DNA of 64,000 nt from Akkermansia muciniphila (lineage in GTDB: Bacteria > Verrucomicrobiota > Verrucomicrobiia > Limisphaerales > UBA9464): positions 1-64,000 of the forward strand of contig CAMAUY010000001.1 in NCBI GenBank assembly GCA_945861565.1, in the 5' to 3' direction. A program made the translations under genes and the position numbers. Positions 8,366 to 18,800 of the stretch are shown here, one piece after another. The notes beneath the pieces were generated by a model, which ran no database searches, had not been told where the DNA came from, and was given only the letters and a program-made list of their open reading frames with translations. Every line of letters begins with the position of its first letter. The first letter of the stretch is position 1.

Positions 8366-10182
8366 GGTTGAACCTGATGGTTGGCCCGGGACCGAAGGGT
8401 GTTGAGGGCGAGCAGGGTGAGCATGATGAGCAAGGGAAAGACGAGAGCGGGCAGTGATCGCAGCGAATAGATCCAGGCGGGATTGCTGCCTTTATACGCG
8501 ATGGTGATGTAGAGGCTGGGCACGAAGGCAGACAGGATCACGGCGCAGCGTGCCGGTAGCCGGGTGGGTGCCAACGCTCCGACCGCCAGGGCCCAGTTCG
8601 CATACCAAGGCCAGAATTCAGTGATGATCAGGAAATAGCAGGCGATGAGGGACGCCGCCGACCAGACCAGAAACTGCCGCAGGTTCGTGGTGCGGAATGC
8701 GGCCAGCAACCCGAACGAGGCGAACAGCAGCCACGTAACCGCTCGAATCCAGGTGTTGGCGGTGTGGACTGTGGATCGATCCATCACCATCATCTCGTTT
8801 TGAAGGATCATCGGGTCGGTCGTCGCCTGGGTGGGCCGGGTTGAATCTTTGAAGAGCTTGAGATCCACCAGCCCAATGGAGCGTGTTTCCGGATCGTAGA
8901 CCCGGGCTTTTTCTGTCAAAGGTCTGGCCATGACGAGCACACGGCGGTCGGGCGGAAGCCGGGTCACGGGAGATTCTGAACCGGGGAGCTCGGTCCGAAA
9001 TTCCGCTTCCGCCGTTGCCGCAATCCAGTACCCCTGAAAATAGATAGGCTGCGCAACCGACACGGCATCTTCGCCCAACGCGCGGCGGAGACCCTTAAAG
9101 ATCAGTTCATGGAAATTGTGGGCGTAGAAATCGGTCGATGTTGCAGCCTTGGAGGCCGGAGAACCGGCGCTGGATTTCGAGAACAAGATGACAGGGAAAG
9201 ATATGAGTGCCGCTGCGCTGGAACTCAGAAGCAGGAACTTCCAGCGCTCCCGCCAAGCCGGCAGTTCGCGCAGAACGAGGAGGAGGTACAGCGGCACGAG
9301 CATCGCGGTGAGAAATTTCACGAAGGCGGAAAGAATCAAGGCGAGGACCGCCGCCGTCTTCCAGCCTTGCAAATGCAACCACACGGCGAGCACGACAAAA
9401 AAGAGCATGAAGACGTCGTTGTGGGCACTGAGACCCGTTTCCAGAACCAGGAGGGGATTCCAAAGAAACAGGAGGACCCCCCGCGTCGCCTGTCGTGGTT
9501 CGATCCGCAGAAGGATTTTCCGGATGAGGATTGCGATGCCGATGGCTAGGCTCAGGCCGAGGCTGCGGAAGACCAGGATCGTCCATCCCGTATGTTCACC
9601 CGTCACCCGGGTGATCCCGGCACAGATCAACGTCCAGAGCGGACCATACCAGGACGGCAGGTATTTGTCCCCGATGAAGTTTGCAAACGGATCGGTTGCG
9701 GCGAAAACGGGTGCGACACCGTACGGACTCACTCCGTAAACGGAAAGCACCCGGCCATACAGAGCATAGAAATAGACATCCCACGACAGCAGCACGGGCG
9801 AGAACAGCTGGATCCCGAGAAAAACCGCGCCGGCTCCGATGACAATCGAGGGTTTGCATGGGGGCTGGCCCGTGCGCGTGACCCGCAGTGCCAGCAGGTA
9901 GATTGCGAACAAGGCGGCGTAGACGGCTCCAAACACAAAGGCCGGAATAAACACTCCCTCGGCCTGGTGAATCCGATGGAGCGTGGCGCTATCTACGTGC
10001 GGGACCCAGGGAAACACTTCGCCCGAAAGACTGGGCTCGGCCAGCGCCATACCCTGCACGATGCGCGGCATGAGCAGGTAGAGCCCGCTCGCGATCCCAG
10101 CGAGGACGAGGAGGGTTTTACTATTCGCAGCCGGGGACGCCTCCATGGGGTGAGTTTCGTTCGTGAGATTAAGGCGGTTCAT
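8362..10182 (-). CDS. Membrane glycosyltransferase, GT87/MptB-like
   Basis: A 606-residue multi-pass protein with roughly ten or more hydrophobic segments. An early luminal-loop motif, SWDVYFYALYGR followed by GVSPYG, resembles polyprenol-phosphate-mannose-dependent mannosyltransferases (GT87 and relatives). There is a further conserved-looking LSAHNDVFML segment. A hydrophilic stretch of about 100 residues (around 340-455) interrupts the helices and probably faces the periplasm. It should take a polyprenyl-phosphate sugar on the outer face of the inner membrane and pass it to an exported acceptor. The 3' end overlaps the GtrB-like gene by four bases. ATG 10182 is used here; a second ATG lies 12 codons in. 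Confidence 0.75.
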   Translation of the reverse strand: MNRLNLTNETHPMEASPAANSKTLLVLAGIASGLYLLMPRIVQGMALAEPSLSGEVFPWVPHVDSATLHRIHQAEGVFIPAFVFGAVYAALFAIYLLALRVTRTGQPPCKPSIVIGAGAVFLGIQLFSPVLLSWDVYFYALYGRVLSVYGVSPYGVAPVFAATDPFANFIGDKYLPSWYGPLWTLICAGITRVTGEHTGWTILVFRSLGLSLAIGIAILIRKILLRIEPRQATRGVLLFLWNPLLVLETGLSAHNDVFMLFFVVLAVWLHLQGWKTAAVLALILSAFVKFLTAMLVPLYLLLVLRELPAWRERWKFLLLSSSAAALISFPVILFSKSSAGSPASKAATSTDFYAHNFHELIFKGLRRALGEDAVSVAQPIYFQGYWIAATAEAEFRTELPGSESPVTRLPPDRRVLVMARPLTEKARVYDPETRSIGLVDLKLFKDSTRPTQATTDPMILQNEMMVMDRSTVHTANTWIRAVTWLLFASFGLLAAFRTTNLRQFLVWSAASLIACYFLIITEFWPWYANWALAVGALAPTRLPARCAVILSAFVPSLYITIAYKGSNPAWIYSLRSLPALVFPLLIMLTLLALNTLRSRANHQVQP

Positions 10183-10288
10183 TCAGCGGCGATCCGTTGT
10201 TGACCGCAGCATGTGGGAGCGTCCTACGGTAGAAACTGCAGGGTTGCAAGCCTGCAGCCGTGGCTTGGAGCGGGCGGCCGTGTCTCCC

Positions 10289-10352
10289 GAAGTTGTTGGT
10301 AGAGGGTTGTCGCGCTGCGACAACCCCGCCTGCGTCCAACGGGCGGACAAGG
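10289..10352. repeat. Structured repeat C, truncated copy 2
   Basis: Starts gaagttgttggtagagg and carries the gttgtcgcgctgcgacaac and gggcggacaagggcc parts of repeat C. It then breaks off where repeat B copy 3 begins. The distal half and right inverted repeat are missing, suggesting that one element inserted into or recombined with the other. Confidence 0.7.
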
Positions 10353-10556
10353 GCCGCTGCGCAGTGTCAGATCGTAGCCGATGGCGTCAGCCCGTGGGAT
10401 TTCAGGTGCGCGGTGCGCGAACCCTGGAGGGACGACAGAGCATTTGGCACCAGGCGCTATCCTCCCGCTCTGTCGCCCCTGACGGGGCTACCGTTTTGTC
10501 CGAACGTCATCCCCACGGCTCGCGCCATGGGCTACGGTCTGTCGCCGCTCCGCGGC
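10353..10556. repeat. Nested palindromic repeat B, copy 3
   Basis: Contains the modules gtagccgatggcgtcagcc, ctggagggacgacagag, ctctgtcgcccctgacgggg, cccacggctcgcgccatggg and gccgctccgcggc in the same order as the other copies. It is followed at 10,561-10,617 by a unit ending in atggccaatctccagg, which recurs in reverse orientation before copy 4 near 15,381. This block occupies the region upstream of pyrG. Confidence 0.75.
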
Positions 10557-10667
10557 TTTTCTAAACGCCGACTGTCCATCGGGGACACGCGCGCCAACAA
10601 ATGGCCAATCTCCAGGGTGCTCATTTTTCTCTGGTATCGCTCCGAGGGCTTGGGACGCTGTCACTCC

Positions 10668-12281
10668 ATGAAATATGTTTTCGTCACGGGCGGGGTGGTG
10701 AGCTCCCTGGGCAAGGGGCTGACGGCGGCGTCGCTTGGGACACTCCTGGAAAATCGGGGGATCAAGGTGGCACTCCAGAAGTTTGATCCCTACCTCAATT
10801 TGGATCCGGGCACGATGAGCCCCTTTCAGCATGGCGAGGTGTACGTGCTCGACGACGGCGCGGAGACGGATCTGGACTTGGGCCACTACGAGCGATTTAC
10901 GAGCACGAAGCTGACTCGGCGCAACAACACCACGAGCGGACAGGTGTATCAGCAGGTCCTCGACAACGAACGTGCCGGCCGGTACTTGGGCAAGACGGTG
11001 CAGGTCATCCCGCACGTGACGGACGAGATCCAGCGGCGAATCCACGTGATCGCGGAGGAGTCCAAGGCGGATATTTTGATCACCGAGGTGGGGGGCACCG
11101 TGGGGGATATCGAAGGGCTGCCCTTCTTGGAGGCGATTCGCGAGTTCGCCCAGGATGCCGGTCCCGGTAACGTCTGTTTTATCCATGTCACCTACGTGCC
11201 CTTCATCAAGGCCGCGGGCGAATTGAAGACCAAGCCCACCCAACAGAGCGTCGCGAAGCTTCGCGAAATCGGCATCACGCCGCATCTGCTGGTATGCCGT
11301 TGCGAGAAGCCGCTCGACAAAGAGCTCCGTCAGAAAATATCAATGTTCTGCAATGTGCCGTTCGAGGCGGTGATCGAGGAAAAGGATGTCGACCACACGA
11401 TCTACGAGGTGCCCCTCATGTTGCAGCGGGAGCGGATGGACGATTTGGTTTGCGAGACCCTGCGATTGAATCCGCCGCCAGCCAACATGGGTGCCTGGCA
11501 GGATATCGTCCGTAAGACGATTGCTCCGCAGCACCGCGTGCGAATCGGAGTGGTGGGCAAGTACGTGGAATTGCAAGACGCCTACAAGTCTGTGTACGAG
11601 GCCCTGAAGCACGGCGGTATCGCCAATGATTGCGGCGTTCAGATCGAACAAATTGAGGCCGAAGAAGTGGAGAAGGGCGACCCTGCGAAAATCTTCAAGG
11701 ACCTGGGAGGGATCCTTGTCCCGGGCGGATTCGGTGACCGAGGCATCGAGGGCAAGATTCTCGCCGCCCGGTATGCGCGGGAAAACAACCTACCCTATCT
11801 CGGCCTGTGTCTTGGGATGCAGATCGCCACCATCGAGTTCGGGCGCAACGTGCTGGGACTCACGGGCGCGAACTCGATTGAATTTGATCCGGCGACGCCG
11901 CATCCGGTCATTTCACTGCAGGACTCTCAAAAGGATGTCAAACTTATGGGCGGCACGATGCGGCTTGGAGCGCAGCCTTGTCAGCTCGTCCTGGGGACGA
12001 AGGCGCAACGATTGTACGGTGCGTTTGTGATCCACGAACGACACCGGCACCGGTACGAATTCAACAATACCTATCGCGCACAATTCGAGAACGAGGGGGT
12101 CTGCTTCAGCGGCACGACGCCGGACGGAAGTCTGGTCGAGATCCTCGAGTTGACGAAGCATCCATTTTTCATTGCGTGCCAGTTTCATCCCGAATTTCAA
12201 AGCAAACCGAACGGGCCTCACCCCCTGTTCAAGGGATTCATTGCGGCGGCCCACGAACGGATGCATCACCGGGCGCTGTAG
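10668..12281 (+). CDS. pyrG: CTP synthase
   Basis: Converts UTP to CTP using glutamine and ATP in the cytoplasm. The synthase domain opens with [17 protein letters not shown], the family P-loop and start. [16 protein letters not shown] and the KTKPTQ segment follow. The C-terminal class I glutaminase has the nucleophile elbow LGLCLGMQ and the closing His/Glu region FHPEF. The product is 537 residues, close to the usual 535-550. The ATG at 10668 matches the conserved family start exactly. The frame stays open upstream to 10,260, but that part runs through repeats B and C and should not be annotated as protein. Confidence 0.97.
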   Translation: MKYVFVTGGVVSSLGKGLTAASLGTLLENRGIKVALQKFDPYLNLDPGTMSPFQHGEVYVLDDGAETDLDLGHYERFTSTKLTRRNNTTSGQVYQQVLDNERAGRYLGKTVQVIPHVTDEIQRRIHVIAEESKADILITEVGGTVGDIEGLPFLEAIREFAQDAGPGNVCFIHVTYVPFIKAAGELKTKPTQQSVAKLREIGITPHLLVCRCEKPLDKELRQKISMFCNVPFEAVIEEKDVDHTIYEVPLMLQRERMDDLVCETLRLNPPPANMGAWQDIVRKTIAPQHRVRIGVVGKYVELQDAYKSVYEALKHGGIANDCGVQIEQIEAEEVEKGDPAKIFKDLGGILVPGGFGDRGIEGKILAARYARENNLPYLGLCLGMQIATIEFGRNVLGLTGANSIEFDPATPHPVISLQDSQKDVKLMGGTMRLGAQPCQLVLGTKAQRLYGAFVIHERHRHRYEFNNTYRAQFENEGVCFSGTTPDGSLVEILELTKHPFFIACQFHPEFQSKPNGPHPLFKGFIAAAHERMHHRAL

Positions 12282-12335
12282 GCTTCCGGTGATTGTGAAT
12301 GCGTCAAGACACAGTATCTTATTAACCGGAGTTTG

Positions 12336-12443
12336 GAACCGCGGATGAACGCCGATAAACGCTGATTCCGGGCACTCACTCAGAAGGTGAGAGGCAACGG
12401 CTTCCCCTTATCCGCGTCAATCCGTGTCAATCCGCGGTTCTCC
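12336..12443. repeat. Dispersed repeat E, copy 1
   Basis: Begins gaaccgcggatgaacgccga and ends tgtcaatccgcggttctcc, so its ends are inverted repeats of each other. The complete unit occurs again in the opposite orientation at 50,297-50,424. It lies between pyrG and rlmI. No gene or clear terminator is seen in the rest of this gap. Confidence 0.75.
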
Positions 12444-12537
12444 CCCCCCCCGGCAATTTGCGTTTTCAGGAAAATCGCCCATTTACGTTCAGCAATGGAT
12501 CAGCGAGCTCACGTATCGTCCCGTGGGCTGCAGTGCG

Positions 12538-13797
12538 TCAAAACTGGAGGTAGATCGCCTTCAAGTACCATGCTTCCGGGAACGTGGCGGGGTGATCGGG
12601 GGCGTGGCGGGTGGTGCACAACTCGCTGTGGTGTCGACCCGATCGGCGTGCGGTGTCGCGCACGACGCCGAAGAATTCCCCTTCCGTGACATGGGCCGAA
12701 CAAGAGGCTGACAGGAGAATGCCTCCGGGCCGAAGCCGTCCGATGCCGCTGGCGGCGAGTTTGCCATACGCTTGGATGGCTCCGGCGCGCTCGTGTTCGC
12801 GACGGGCGAGCGAGGGGGGGTCGAGGATGATAAGATCGAACTCACGCCGTGGACCCGTCGCGAGCCAATCGAAACAATCAGCCTGCACCGACTCATGGCG
12901 GCAGCCGGTGATCCGGGCTTGATCCAGGTTGAGCGCCACGTTTCGTTTCGCGCTGGCGAGGGCGTGTGCGGAAATGTCGAGATCTGTCAGGGAGCGGGCG
13001 CCGCCCCGGGCAGCATACAGTGAAAACCCACCTGAAAAACTGAACGCGTTGAGCACGTCGCGACCCGCCGCATACGTTTCCACTCGGCGGCGGTTTTCCC
13101 GTTGGTCGAGGTAAAACCCCGTCTTTTGACCCCGCACGACCTCCGCTTCGAATCGCAAACCGGATTCCTGGAAAACAATCACCGGATCCGCTGTTGCCGT
13201 GACAAAGCGAACGTCTCCCGCTTCCGGGCCAGGCGCAACCGCCTCGAAGCCGTCTCCGAGACCGGCCTTGGCAGCTGCCTCTTGGATATTGCGGCTGAGG
13301 CGGAGGATCAGGCGGTCGGGGTGAAATTCTGCGAACAGCATCGGAACCAGTTCCGTCAGGCGCGACAGCCAGACGGTGGAATATAATTTCAGCACGACGG
13401 TCTGTTCATACCGATCCAGGACGAGTCCGGGCCAGCCGTCGTTCTCGCCATGGATCCAACGGTAGCCCGTGGTTTGATCATCAAAAAGTCCGCGCCGCCG
13501 TTCCCGGGACGCACGCAGACGTTCCCTCCACCAATCGGGTGTCACGGTCACCGGTTTCCCGACATGCAGAATTCGCAGTCCGATGGCCGAATCCGGATCG
13601 TATAGACCGAGCGCAAGAAACCGATCCTGGCGATCATAGATCACGGCCAGCTCGCCTGCGTTACCGGCCCGGTTTTGTTCCTTGATGCGGTCGGTATAGA
13701 CCCATGGGTGGCCTTGGCGGACGGCGGATTCCGCAGCGGGTCCAAGCCGCATCCTGAGGCGGGGAGGTGGTTGGGAGGCAGGAGCTACCGCGTTCAC
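12538..13797 (-). CDS. rlmI: RlmI-like 23S rRNA cytosine methyltransferase
   Basis: SAM-dependent class I methyltransferase of the RlmI family, which makes 5-methylcytosine in 23S rRNA. The N-terminal 85 residues form the PUA-like RNA-binding domain ([10 protein letters not shown]). The catalytic domain shows YLDQRENR, the SAM loop [20 protein letters not shown] and the SCSAHV segment that carries a conserved Cys. The length of 419 residues is a little above the usual 395-400. The start appears to be GTG at 13797, giving a four-base GTGA overlap with the upstream DUF1501 gene. An in-frame ATG lies 16 codons further in. The overlap looks like chance compaction, since the functions are unrelated. 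Confidence 0.88.
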   Translation of the reverse strand: MNAVAPASQPPPRLRMRLGPAAESAVRQGHPWVYTDRIKEQNRAGNAGELAVIYDRQDRFLALGLYDPDSAIGLRILHVGKPVTVTPDWWRERLRASRERRRGLFDDQTTGYRWIHGENDGWPGLVLDRYEQTVVLKLYSTVWLSRLTELVPMLFAEFHPDRLILRLSRNIQEAAAKAGLGDGFEAVAPGPEAGDVRFVTATADPVIVFQESGLRFEAEVVRGQKTGFYLDQRENRRRVETYAAGRDVLNAFSFSGGFSLYAARGGARSLTDLDISAHALASAKRNVALNLDQARITGCRHESVQADCFDWLATGPRREFDLIILDPPSLARREHERAGAIQAYGKLAASGIGRLRPGGILLSASCSAHVTEGEFFGVVRDTARRSGRHHSELCTTRHAPDHPATFPEAWYLKAIYLQF

Positions 13798-15257
13798 GCG
13801 AGGACGCTCTGGACCACGCGGCCGTGAACGTCGGTCAGGCGGTAGCGGCGTCCTTGGTATTTGAAGGTCAATCGTTCGTGATCAATGCCGAGTTGATGGA
13901 GCAGCGTTGCCTGCAAGTCATGCACGTGGACGGGGTTTTCTGCCACGCTGTAACCAAATTCATCGGTCGATCCGTAACTGGTTCCCCCCTTGATGCCGGC
14001 GCCTGCCATCCAAATGGAGAAACAGCGCGGGTGATGATCTCGCCCGTAGTCGGTCGGCGTCAGCCTGCCTTGTGAATAACTGGTGCGGCCGAATTCGCCG
14101 CCCCAGACGACGAGTGTTTCGTCGAGCAGACCCCGTTGTTTCAAATCGGTTACGAGGGCATAGGCCGCCTGGTCGATGTCCTTGCATTGTCGCCGGATGC
14201 CGCTCGGGAGACCCCCGTGGTGGTCCCAGCCCGGGTGGTAGAGTTGGATGAAGCGGACGTTGCGTTCGGCGAGGCGGCGAGCGAGGAGGCAGTTGGCGGC
14301 GAAGGTGCCCGGATCGCGCGACTCGGGTCCGTAGAGTTCATAGACGCTGGCAGGCTCGCCGGAGACATCCATCGCCTCGGGGACGGAGGTTTGCATTCGG
14401 TAGGCCATTTCGTATTGGGCCACTCGCGCATTGATTTCTGGATCGCCGAGATCTTCGAACTGCAGTGAGCTCAATTCCGCGAGACGGTCGAGCATCTTGC
14501 GGCGACTGCCGGCGGATTCGCCGTCTGGATTCTGCAGATAGAGAACCGGTTCGCGTCCGCTGCGGAACTGAACGCCCTGATGAATGCTGGGCAGGAATCC
14601 GTTCCCCCACAGGCGGGAGTAGAGGGGTTGATCGATCCGTTGTTTCGAGATGAGCACGACAAAGCAGGGCAGATTCTGATTTGCGCTCCCGAGACCGTAA
14701 CTCAGCCAGGCGCCGAAGGACGGTCGCCCGGCGATTTGATGGCCGGTTTGAAAGAAGGTGATGGCTGGGTCGTGGTTAATGGCCTCGGTGTGGAGGGATT
14801 TTACGATGCAGAGGTCGTCCGCCATCTTCGCTGTCCACGGCAACAGTTCGCTGATCCATCCACCGCTTTGGCCGTGTTGTGCGAACTTGAAAATGGAACC
14901 GGCCATCGGGAGCGTGGCTTGGTTGGCCGACATCCCGGTGAGCCGTTGGCCCCTGCGAACGCTCGCCGGGAGGTCTTCACCGGTGCGACGGACCAGCTCC
15001 GGCTTTGGGTCGAAGAGATCGAGCTGTGACGGACCGCCGCTCATGAAGAGATAGATAATCCGTTTCGCTTTGGGCGCGAAATGGGTGGCGTCGAGGACAC
15101 CGCGAAATGGGTCCGGTAGGGTGGAACCCGCTGACTCCTTGGCGGTGGCGGAAAGTGGATTGAGCAACGTGCCCAACGCTGCTCCGCCGAGGCCCAGGCC
15201 GAACCGGCCGAAGAAGTCGCGGCGGTTCATTTCAAAATTCACATGGGAGCAGTTCAT
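13794..15257 (-). CDS. DUF1501 family protein, Tat-exported
   Basis: A member of DUF1501, a sulfatase/alkaline phosphatase-fold family that is abundant in PVC bacteria. The N-terminus is a Tat signal ([12 protein letters not shown] then a hydrophobic stretch ending SATAKE). Downstream motifs include [27 protein letters not shown] and [13 protein letters not shown], which carry the Asp/His residues of the fold. Length is 487 residues from ATG 15257, or 478 from ATG 15230, which gives the more usual MNRRDFF start. DUF1501 genes typically sit beside a PSCyt1/DUF1549/DUF1553 gene, and one lies upstream on the same strand beyond a 0.6-kb repeat block. The substrate is unknown. Confidence 0.9.
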   Translation of the reverse strand: MNCSHVNFEMNRRDFFGRFGLGLGGAALGTLLNPLSATAKESAGSTLPDPFRGVLDATHFAPKAKRIIYLFMSGGPSQLDLFDPKPELVRRTGEDLPASVRRGQRLTGMSANQATLPMAGSIFKFAQHGQSGGWISELLPWTAKMADDLCIVKSLHTEAINHDPAITFFQTGHQIAGRPSFGAWLSYGLGSANQNLPCFVVLISKQRIDQPLYSRLWGNGFLPSIHQGVQFRSGREPVLYLQNPDGESAGSRRKMLDRLAELSSLQFEDLGDPEINARVAQYEMAYRMQTSVPEAMDVSGEPASVYELYGPESRDPGTFAANCLLARRLAERNVRFIQLYHPGWDHHGGLPSGIRRQCKDIDQAAYALVTDLKQRGLLDETLVVWGGEFGRTSYSQGRLTPTDYGRDHHPRCFSIWMAGAGIKGGTSYGSTDEFGYSVAENPVHVHDLQATLLHQLGIDHERLTFKYQGRRYRLTDVHGRVVQSVLA

Positions 15258-15380
15258 GGAGAGGGAGGTTTTTCAAAAATGGAGATGAATTGAAACAATG
15301 AACAGAAGCCCCCCTCACCCGGCTTGCGGCCACCCTGCCCATGAACCGACTCCATAGTGGTGCCGGCATCCTGCCGGCGA

Positions 15381-15648
15381 CTGGAGATTGGCCATTTACT
15401 GGCGCGTGTGTCCCCGATGGACAATCGGCATTTACAAAAGCCGCGGAGCGGCGCCAGACCGTAGCCCACGGCGCGAGCCGTGGGGATGATGTTCGAATAA
15501 AACGTAAGCCCCGGCAGGGGCGACAGAGCTGGAGGAGCGCGCCTTGTTCCAAATTCTCTGTCGCCCCTCCGGGGCTTGCGTGCGGCCCGCCCGGGAACCC
15601 ACGGCTGACGCCATGGGCTACATTCTTACGGCGCTCCGCGCCTCCGGA
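15381..15648. repeat. Nested palindromic repeat B, copy 4, with reversed flank
   Basis: 15,381-15,439 is the reverse complement of the flank after copy 3 (starts ctggagattggccat). From 15,440 the B modules run: gccgcggagcggcg, gtagcccacggcgcgagccg, agccccggcaggggcgacag, ctctgtcgcccctccggggc, cccacggctgacgccatggg and ggcgctccgcgcc. This copy has the longest centre between the two arms. Confidence 0.8.
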
Positions 15649-15849
15649 GTACGCCTCAGCTGTTAGAAGAGCGTCCATTTTGTATTCCCAGAATGGCCAA
15701 TCTCCAGGCGCCGGCAGGGATGCCGGCCCTCCCAGGTTCATGGCATCACGGCGCGCACTGTTAAGTTCGGTGGGTTCTCTCCCCCCGCTCGGAGCGGGGG
15801 GAGAAGAGGGCAGGGAGAGGGGGCGGTTCATGGAGACTAGAAGGGTGCC
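15649..15849. repeat. Mixed short repeats between DUF1501 and PSCyt1 genes
   Basis: Contains a second atggccaatctccagg flank, a gccggcagggatgccggc hairpin ending in ccctccc, and a ccccccgctcggagcgggg hairpin within 15,777-15,810. It ends with ggcggttcatgg, a short motif also found at 152-163. No protein-coding gene is seen between 15,258 and 15,849. Confidence 0.5.
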
Positions 15850-18800
15850 CTAGCGGCGTGCGAGCGCTTCGTCGTGGTTAAGCAAGGCCTTCGCCAGGAT
15901 GGTTCCAGCCGCCAAGTCGATGGGATTAACCGAGGGATCGTTCGCCGAGTCTCCCACCGCAAGCAAACGGGCGGCGGCCTGTGGATCTGCGACGAAACCG
16001 TCCCGCTGTTCCCGGTAGAGGCGAGTGAGGACGTTCAATTCAGCACGGGTCGGACGTCGGCTTGTCGTCAGTCGGAATACGTGCGTCAATTGTGCGGTCA
16101 GATCCGGGCCGCCGTCCTGGAGCATTCGCTGGGCCAGAAACCGCGCCGCTTCCACGATCTGCGGATCACTTAGTAACACCAGCGGCTGAAGTGGCGTACT
16201 GGTTGATTGGCGTTGAACCGAACAATTGCTCCGATCGGCGGCATCAAAAATCATCATCGCTGGATGCGGCACCGTCCGCTTCCAGTACGAGTATAGGCTC
16301 CGCCGGTGAAGGTCGTCACCGTGCGCCTGATCATAGTTCGCGCCATTCGATGCCACATCCAGGACACCGGCCGGTTGGTAGGGTTTGACGCTGGGCCCGC
16401 CGATCTTGGGCGACAGCAAACCACTGGCCGCGAGAGCTTGATCCCGCAGCATTTCGGCGGTGAGCCGTCGCGACGGTCCACGGGCAAGCAGCGTGTTGCC
16501 CGGATCCTGCGTCAGCATTTCGGGTGACGTGCGTGAGGACTGCCGGTAGGTAGCACTGGTGACGATCAGTCGACACAAGTCTTTCCAACGCCAGCCCAGT
16601 GCGGTTCTCGAGGACGCAGCATTCGTGTTCACCGGCGAGCGAAACGCATCGGCAAGCCAGTCGAGTAGTTCTGGGTGCGTTGGCATTCCACCCTGCGAAC
16701 CGAAATTGTCAGCCGTTTCCACCAGGCCCTTGCCAAAGAAAAGCTGCCATGCCCGGTTCACGGTCACTCGAGCGGTCAGCGGGTTTTCCTCCGACAACAA
16801 CCACCGGGCGAATCCCAATCGATTCCGCGGTTCACCCTTCGGAAATGGCGGGAGGAATTTGGGCGTATCGCCCGTTACTTCATCGGTGCGCTGGTCGTAC
16901 GCACCCCGGCGCAGGACGTACGCCTTCTTCGGCGTCGGCATCTCGTCCATCACCATGATGTCTTGGATGCTCGATACCAGCGCGCTTTGTTCACGCCTCA
17001 TTGTGGCCAGTTCGGACCGGAACTGCCGGGCACCCGGATGCTGAGTGGCCACATAGTAATCGAGTAGTTGGCGACGTTCATCGGCTGTGAAATCGGGAGG
17101 GGCGGTGGACAATGCCCGGACGAGATCGGAATGCCCCGCCAAATGGGCCATCTCCAGAGTTGTCAGGGCCCGGTTGTACACGCGAAATTCATCGACCTGT
17201 CCTCCCCGGAACCCGCTGTCCCGCATCCGGAATCCGATCGCCAGATCGGGTTCTCCACCCGCATAGGTGATGTCCCTCCAGAGGCCGTCCCGGACAATCT
17301 CCACCGCCGCCTGACGGCCATTGAGATAGAGCTTAAGTCCGGAGGCACGACTGCTGCCGTCATAGGTGAAGGCCACGTGCGTCCAGACATGGGTGGAAAT
17401 GGCTTCCCGGGCGCGGAGCTTGAGGCTGTTCCCGGGCCACATATGGTGCAGCCCGACTGTCGCATGCCCGTTCTCAAGCAGGAGTTCGTAACCGCGACTT
17501 CCGGCATCCATCCATGCCCGGCTATGATGCACGACTACCTGTCGTTCCATGAGCGTGGGCGTCCGCAACCAGATACTCACAGAGAATGCGTCCGCCCGGC
17601 CGAAGTGTCCGATCCCGGGGAACGTCAACCCGTTCTCCCCCGTCAACTCAACGCCGGCACCGACGAGCCCCGCCACCAGGGCCGGTTCATCGGCCAAACT
17701 GGCGGGCTTCGATCCATCGACTCCGTTCGTGTATTTGCCCTCCTTTCGTTCTTCGAATCCAAAGGTACCCACGGCTCCAGGTATCACCTCCGCCGGTACG
17801 ACCTGATTGAGGGCATCGGGTCCACTCGACAGCTTCGGCATGGATTTTCGACCCTCGGCCAGCCAGGCTTCGAATGCCGGTGTTGCCATCGCGGCCAGTG
17901 CAGACTCTTGCGTTTCGCGAGCCCCAATGCGCCGACGGATCTCAGCAAGACGATCCTCCTGTTCCGGGGTGCTTAAGAGCATCGTCGGCACCGGCATAAT
18001 ATCACCGAAATAGACGCTCTGACCGGATTCATCGATGTTCTGGAAAAAGGAGAACAATGAATAGAAATCCTTCTGCAAGAGAGGATCGTACTTATGGTCG
18101 TGGCACCGTGAGCATTCCGATGTGAGCCCCAGAAAGGCCGTACTGACGGTATTCACGCGGTCCACGACATAGGAGACTCGGAACTCTTCCTCCACAATGC
18201 CGCCTTCTTCGTTCTGCATGTGAAGCCGGTTAAAAGCCGTGGCGAGCCGCTGTTGGCGGGTCGCCCCCGGAAGGAGATCGCCAGCGAGTTGCCACGTCAC
18301 GAATTGGTCGAAGGGGAGATCTTTGTTAAATGCATCGATGGCCCAGTCCCTCCAGGGCCACATGGGCCGGTAGCGGTCACTCTGAAACCCATGGGTGTCG
18401 GCGTAGCGCGCGACGTCCAACCAATCGTTCGCCATGCGCTCTCCGAAGGCGGGGGAGTTCAGGAGGCGGGTGACCACCGTCTCGTAGGCGTTGGTGGAGG
18501 AGTCGGCCAAAAAGGCGTCGAGATCGGCCAGCGTCGGTGGAAGACCGGTAAGATCAAATGTGACCCGTCGGAGGAGTCGCTCGCGATCGGCCTCGGGCGA
18601 CGGAGTCACCCCCGCCTTGTCCAGCCGGGCGAGAACGAATGAATCAATCGGGTTCCGAATCGTCCGGCCGCCCCGGACGTGCGGCGGAGTCACTTTCCGG
18701 ATGGGGTTGAACGACCAGTGGGGACGATGTTCGGCACCCTCTTCAACCCACCGGCGCAGGAGTTCTTTCTCTTCGGAGGAAAGCGCGAGGTTAGATTCCG

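Noticed and set aside
10260-10667. N-terminal extension of the pyrG frame by 136 residues
   Set aside because: It runs through repeats B and C, while the ATG at 10668 matches the conserved CTP synthase start exactly.
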